A stretch of 64,000 nucleotides of DNA from Pseudomonas sp. PH1b (GTDB lineage: Bacteria; Pseudomonadota; Gammaproteobacteria; Pseudomonadales; Pseudomonadaceae), in the NCBI RefSeq assembly GCF_000633395.1, contig NZ_AYMU01000037.1, forward strand, positions 114,687 to 178,686. Direction: 5' to 3'. Both the position numbers and the translations under genes were made by a program. Positions 62,565 through 64,000 of this stretch are shown here, one piece after another. How positions within the stretch are numbered: position 1 is the stretch's first letter; every line of letters begins with the position of its first letter. The notes below the pieces were generated by a model. The model saw only the letters and a program-made list of their open reading frames with translations, searched no databases and was not told where the DNA came from.

Positions 62565-63090
62565 TAATTTGCCATTTGCTGCCAGGAATGCAGAGGACTA
62601 TGAGCAAGTCACGAAATCGATAGAGTTAGCATTGACAAAAATTAGAGATAATCCTGATCAGCCAGCTAGTAAGACGAACCTTGCACGAATTGCGAACGTT
62701 CATAGAAATACATTAACTTTCCGTGCTAGGAGTTCTATATCTGGTAGTTCCTCGGCAGTAGCTTCTCTTGACGATGGATGGCCATTTTCGGAACTAAAAA
62801 AAATTAAGGTTGCGCGCAAAAAACAAGTCACTGTTGTTGGCGATAAAAAATATATATCTTCGAAGGGGGAGGTTTACGATCTTACAAAGAGGTTGGCGAA
62901 AGCCAGGTATGTAGCAGGTTCTTGGTTTCATCGATTTTTAGAAGCTAAAGAAAATCTTGTTGATGTTAACTTGAGGCTTCAACGAGTTTCTGATTATTAT
63001 TCTAGGCTCGAAATAGAGCTTCGCGAAAGTAGACTTGAGGTGACGAGGCTTAGATACGCGTTGAGGCAGACGATTAAGTCTGTCGATTGA
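62554..63090 (+). CDS. small HTH/coiled-coil protein (TnpC-like)
   Basis: 178 residues. An N-terminal segment like a helix-turn-helix (ASKTNLARIANVHRNTLTFR, about 39-58), a basic middle part (KKIKVARKKQ), and a C-terminal coiled coil (about 115-175, VDVNLRLQRVSDYYSRLEIELRESRLEVTRLRYALRQ). Position, size and make-up resemble TnpC of Tn554, an accessory protein affecting orientation and efficiency of transposition. No enzyme motif. Last gene of the four-gene operon. Confidence 0.7.
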   Translation: MRTDNLPFAARNAEDYEQVTKSIELALTKIRDNPDQPASKTNLARIANVHRNTLTFRARSSISGSSSAVASLDDGWPFSELKKIKVARKKQVTVVGDKKYISSKGEVYDLTKRLAKARYVAGSWFHRFLEAKENLVDVNLRLQRVSDYYSRLEIELRESRLEVTRLRYALRQTIKSVD

Positions 63091-63253
63091 TTGCATGTTC
63101 TAAGTCGGGCAGAAATTTTATCCATTTATCGGCAGGAAAAATTGGTTGTTCAGCAGTGTGCCCAAAGGCGCAACGACCAGTGCTTGTCGGCGCTGATTGA
63201 AAACTGATCCAGAGGGGATGCGGCGGAAATTTTGGACTACCTGGAGGTAGATC

Positions 63254-63488
63254 ATGTATTCATACGAAGACCGCATCCGAGCATTCAAGCTCTACATCAA
63301 AGTGGGGCAGTGCACCGGGGAAACTATTCGTCAGTTGGGCTACCCGACGAAGAACTCTCTGAGAAAGCTGGCATGAAGAGTACGAGCGATGCCTCGACCT
63401 GTCGCGTGGCTACGTGCTCTCGAATTCGAAGTACTCACTGGCCCAAAGGGAAAAGGCTGTCGGGTACTATCTCGACCACGGGCACTGT
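63254..63488 (+). pseudogene. IS3-family orfA remnant, frameshifted and truncated
   Basis: ATG 63254 opens MYSYEDRIRAFKLYIKVGQ and IRQLGYPTKNSLR, which are typical of IS3/IS150-type orfA. A single extra A near 63362-63365 shifts the frame to a stop at 63374-63376. The other frame then continues SWHEEYERCLDLSRGYVLSNSKYSLAQREKAVGYYLDHGHC. The similarity ends at about 63488, where an IS481-type end begins. Not functional. Confidence 0.7.
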
Positions 63489-64000
63489 AGAAGCTCAGAC
63501 TTGATCTGACAGTTACCAGATTTGCGGTCGTGACTGTTAGGTCAAATTCAGTTGATCATTTTGGCCAGCCAGATTTTCTTTCCGTCCTCAAATGTCTCGG
63601 ACGGCGTGCGGCCACAGCACATTTTTTCTTGGTGAGTCCGTTCATCATTGTAGTGGGCAATCCACTGGTCAAGATCGACCTGCAACTGCTCCATACTTTG
63701 GTAGATCTTTTTCCGGAACGTGACCTGGTAAAACTCCTGCAAGATCGTCTTATGAAAGCGCTCGCAGATCCCATTGGTTTGCGGTGATGCTGCTTTCGTC
63801 CGAGTGTGCTCGATGTTGTTCATTGCCAGGTAAAGTTGGTAATCATGCTGCTCTAGCTTGCCGCAATACTTCGTTCCACGATCCGTCAGAGTCCGCGACA
63901 CAGGAACGTTTTGCTCTGTGAAGTACGGCAGCACCTTGTCGTTCAATAGGTCTTCGGCTGTGATTGGCGTCTTCGTGGTATGAATCGCCCCGGGTTTCCT
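63486..64000 (-). mobile_element. IS481-type insertion sequence, partial
   Basis: It begins with TGT at 63486, the usual IS481 end base pattern, immediately where the IS3 orfA similarity stops. The transposase reads toward this end. Only one end is in the window. It appears to have inserted into the IS3 remnant. The exact end and target duplication cannot be confirmed. Confidence 0.55.
63548..64000 (-). CDS. IS481-family transposase, C-terminal part (runs off window)
   Basis: The visible 150 residues stay in frame to the window edge (RKPGAIHTTKTPITAEDLLNDKVLPYF...). They contain the DDE integrase core: Asp in LTDRGTKYCG and Glu in SPQTNGICERFHKTILQEF. The C-terminal part has WIAHYNDERTHQEKMCCGRTPSETF. 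The N-terminal HTH and first catalytic Asp lie beyond the window. It looks intact as far as it can be seen. Confidence 0.85.
   Translation of the reverse strand, partial: RKPGAIHTTKTPITAEDLLNDKVLPYFTEQNVPVSRTLTDRGTKYCGKLEQHDYQLYLAMNNIEHTRTKAASPQTNGICERFHKTILQEFYQVTFRKKIYQSMEQLQVDLDQWIAHYNDERTHQEKMCCGRTPSETFEDGKKIWLAKMIN

Noticed and set aside
63150..63210. IS21-like end (GAAAACTGATCC)
   Set aside because: The short match resembles internal parts of IS21-type termini but is too short and has no associated gene.

Overview
The window is a stretch of a Pseudomonas chromosome, most like the P. fluorescens/P. protegens group. The evidence is high-GC coding sequence, the characteristic gene order fliKLMNOPQR-flhBAF-fleN-fliA-cheYZAB-motCD-parC-parP-cheW followed directly by the ccmABCDEFGHI cytochrome c maturation operon, MuxABC-OpmB type RND genes, and GTAGGAGC-type REP sequences. 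Assignments come from reading translations and motifs by eye; no database search was run.

Layout. 1-13.2 kb: flagellar export, switch and regulatory genes, all on +. It opens with the end of a PP2C/anti-sigma type response regulator and an Hpt protein, and RpoN-like promoters precede fliL and flhA. 13.4-22.4 kb: chemotaxis genes, the second stator (MotCD), the array-positioning pair ParC/ParP, CheW and a DUF2802 protein. On - at 22.5-24.4 kb lie a second FliK-like protein and a stand-alone FlhB C-terminal-domain protein. 24.6-31.6 kb: the complete ccm operon plus a small lipoprotein. 32-40 kb: accessory genes: a membrane protein of unknown function, a LysR regulator, an MFS exporter, a DUF5666-like secreted protein, a RidA-like protein, a periplasmic sulfate-binding protein, a potassium-channel-like protein and a urea transporter. 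40-47.2 kb: the glyoxylate/tartronate-semialdehyde pathway on - (gcl, hyi, glxR, ttuD, pyk) with a divergent GlcG/HbpS-type gene. Two perfect TTGTATACAA palindromes lie in the shared control region. 47.4-57.1 kb: a TetR regulator and a tripartite RND efflux operon with two inner-membrane pumps.

From about 57.6 kb the sequence changes to AT-rich, atypical DNA. A DUF808 (YedI-type) gene is cut after about 152 codons and continues into a mobile element. The element carries a tightly overlapping operon of three different tyrosine-recombinase-like proteins plus a small HTH/coiled-coil protein, an arrangement reminiscent of Tn554 TnpA/TnpB/TnpC with one extra recombinase. The first recombinase has a complete catalytic set. 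The second has an in-frame amber codon near its start and lacks two catalytic residues. The third has a Lys in place of the second Arg. Distal to the operon are nested IS remnants: an IS3-type orfA with a frameshift, apparently interrupted by an IS481-type element that runs off the window. Any cargo and the right end of the element lie beyond the window.
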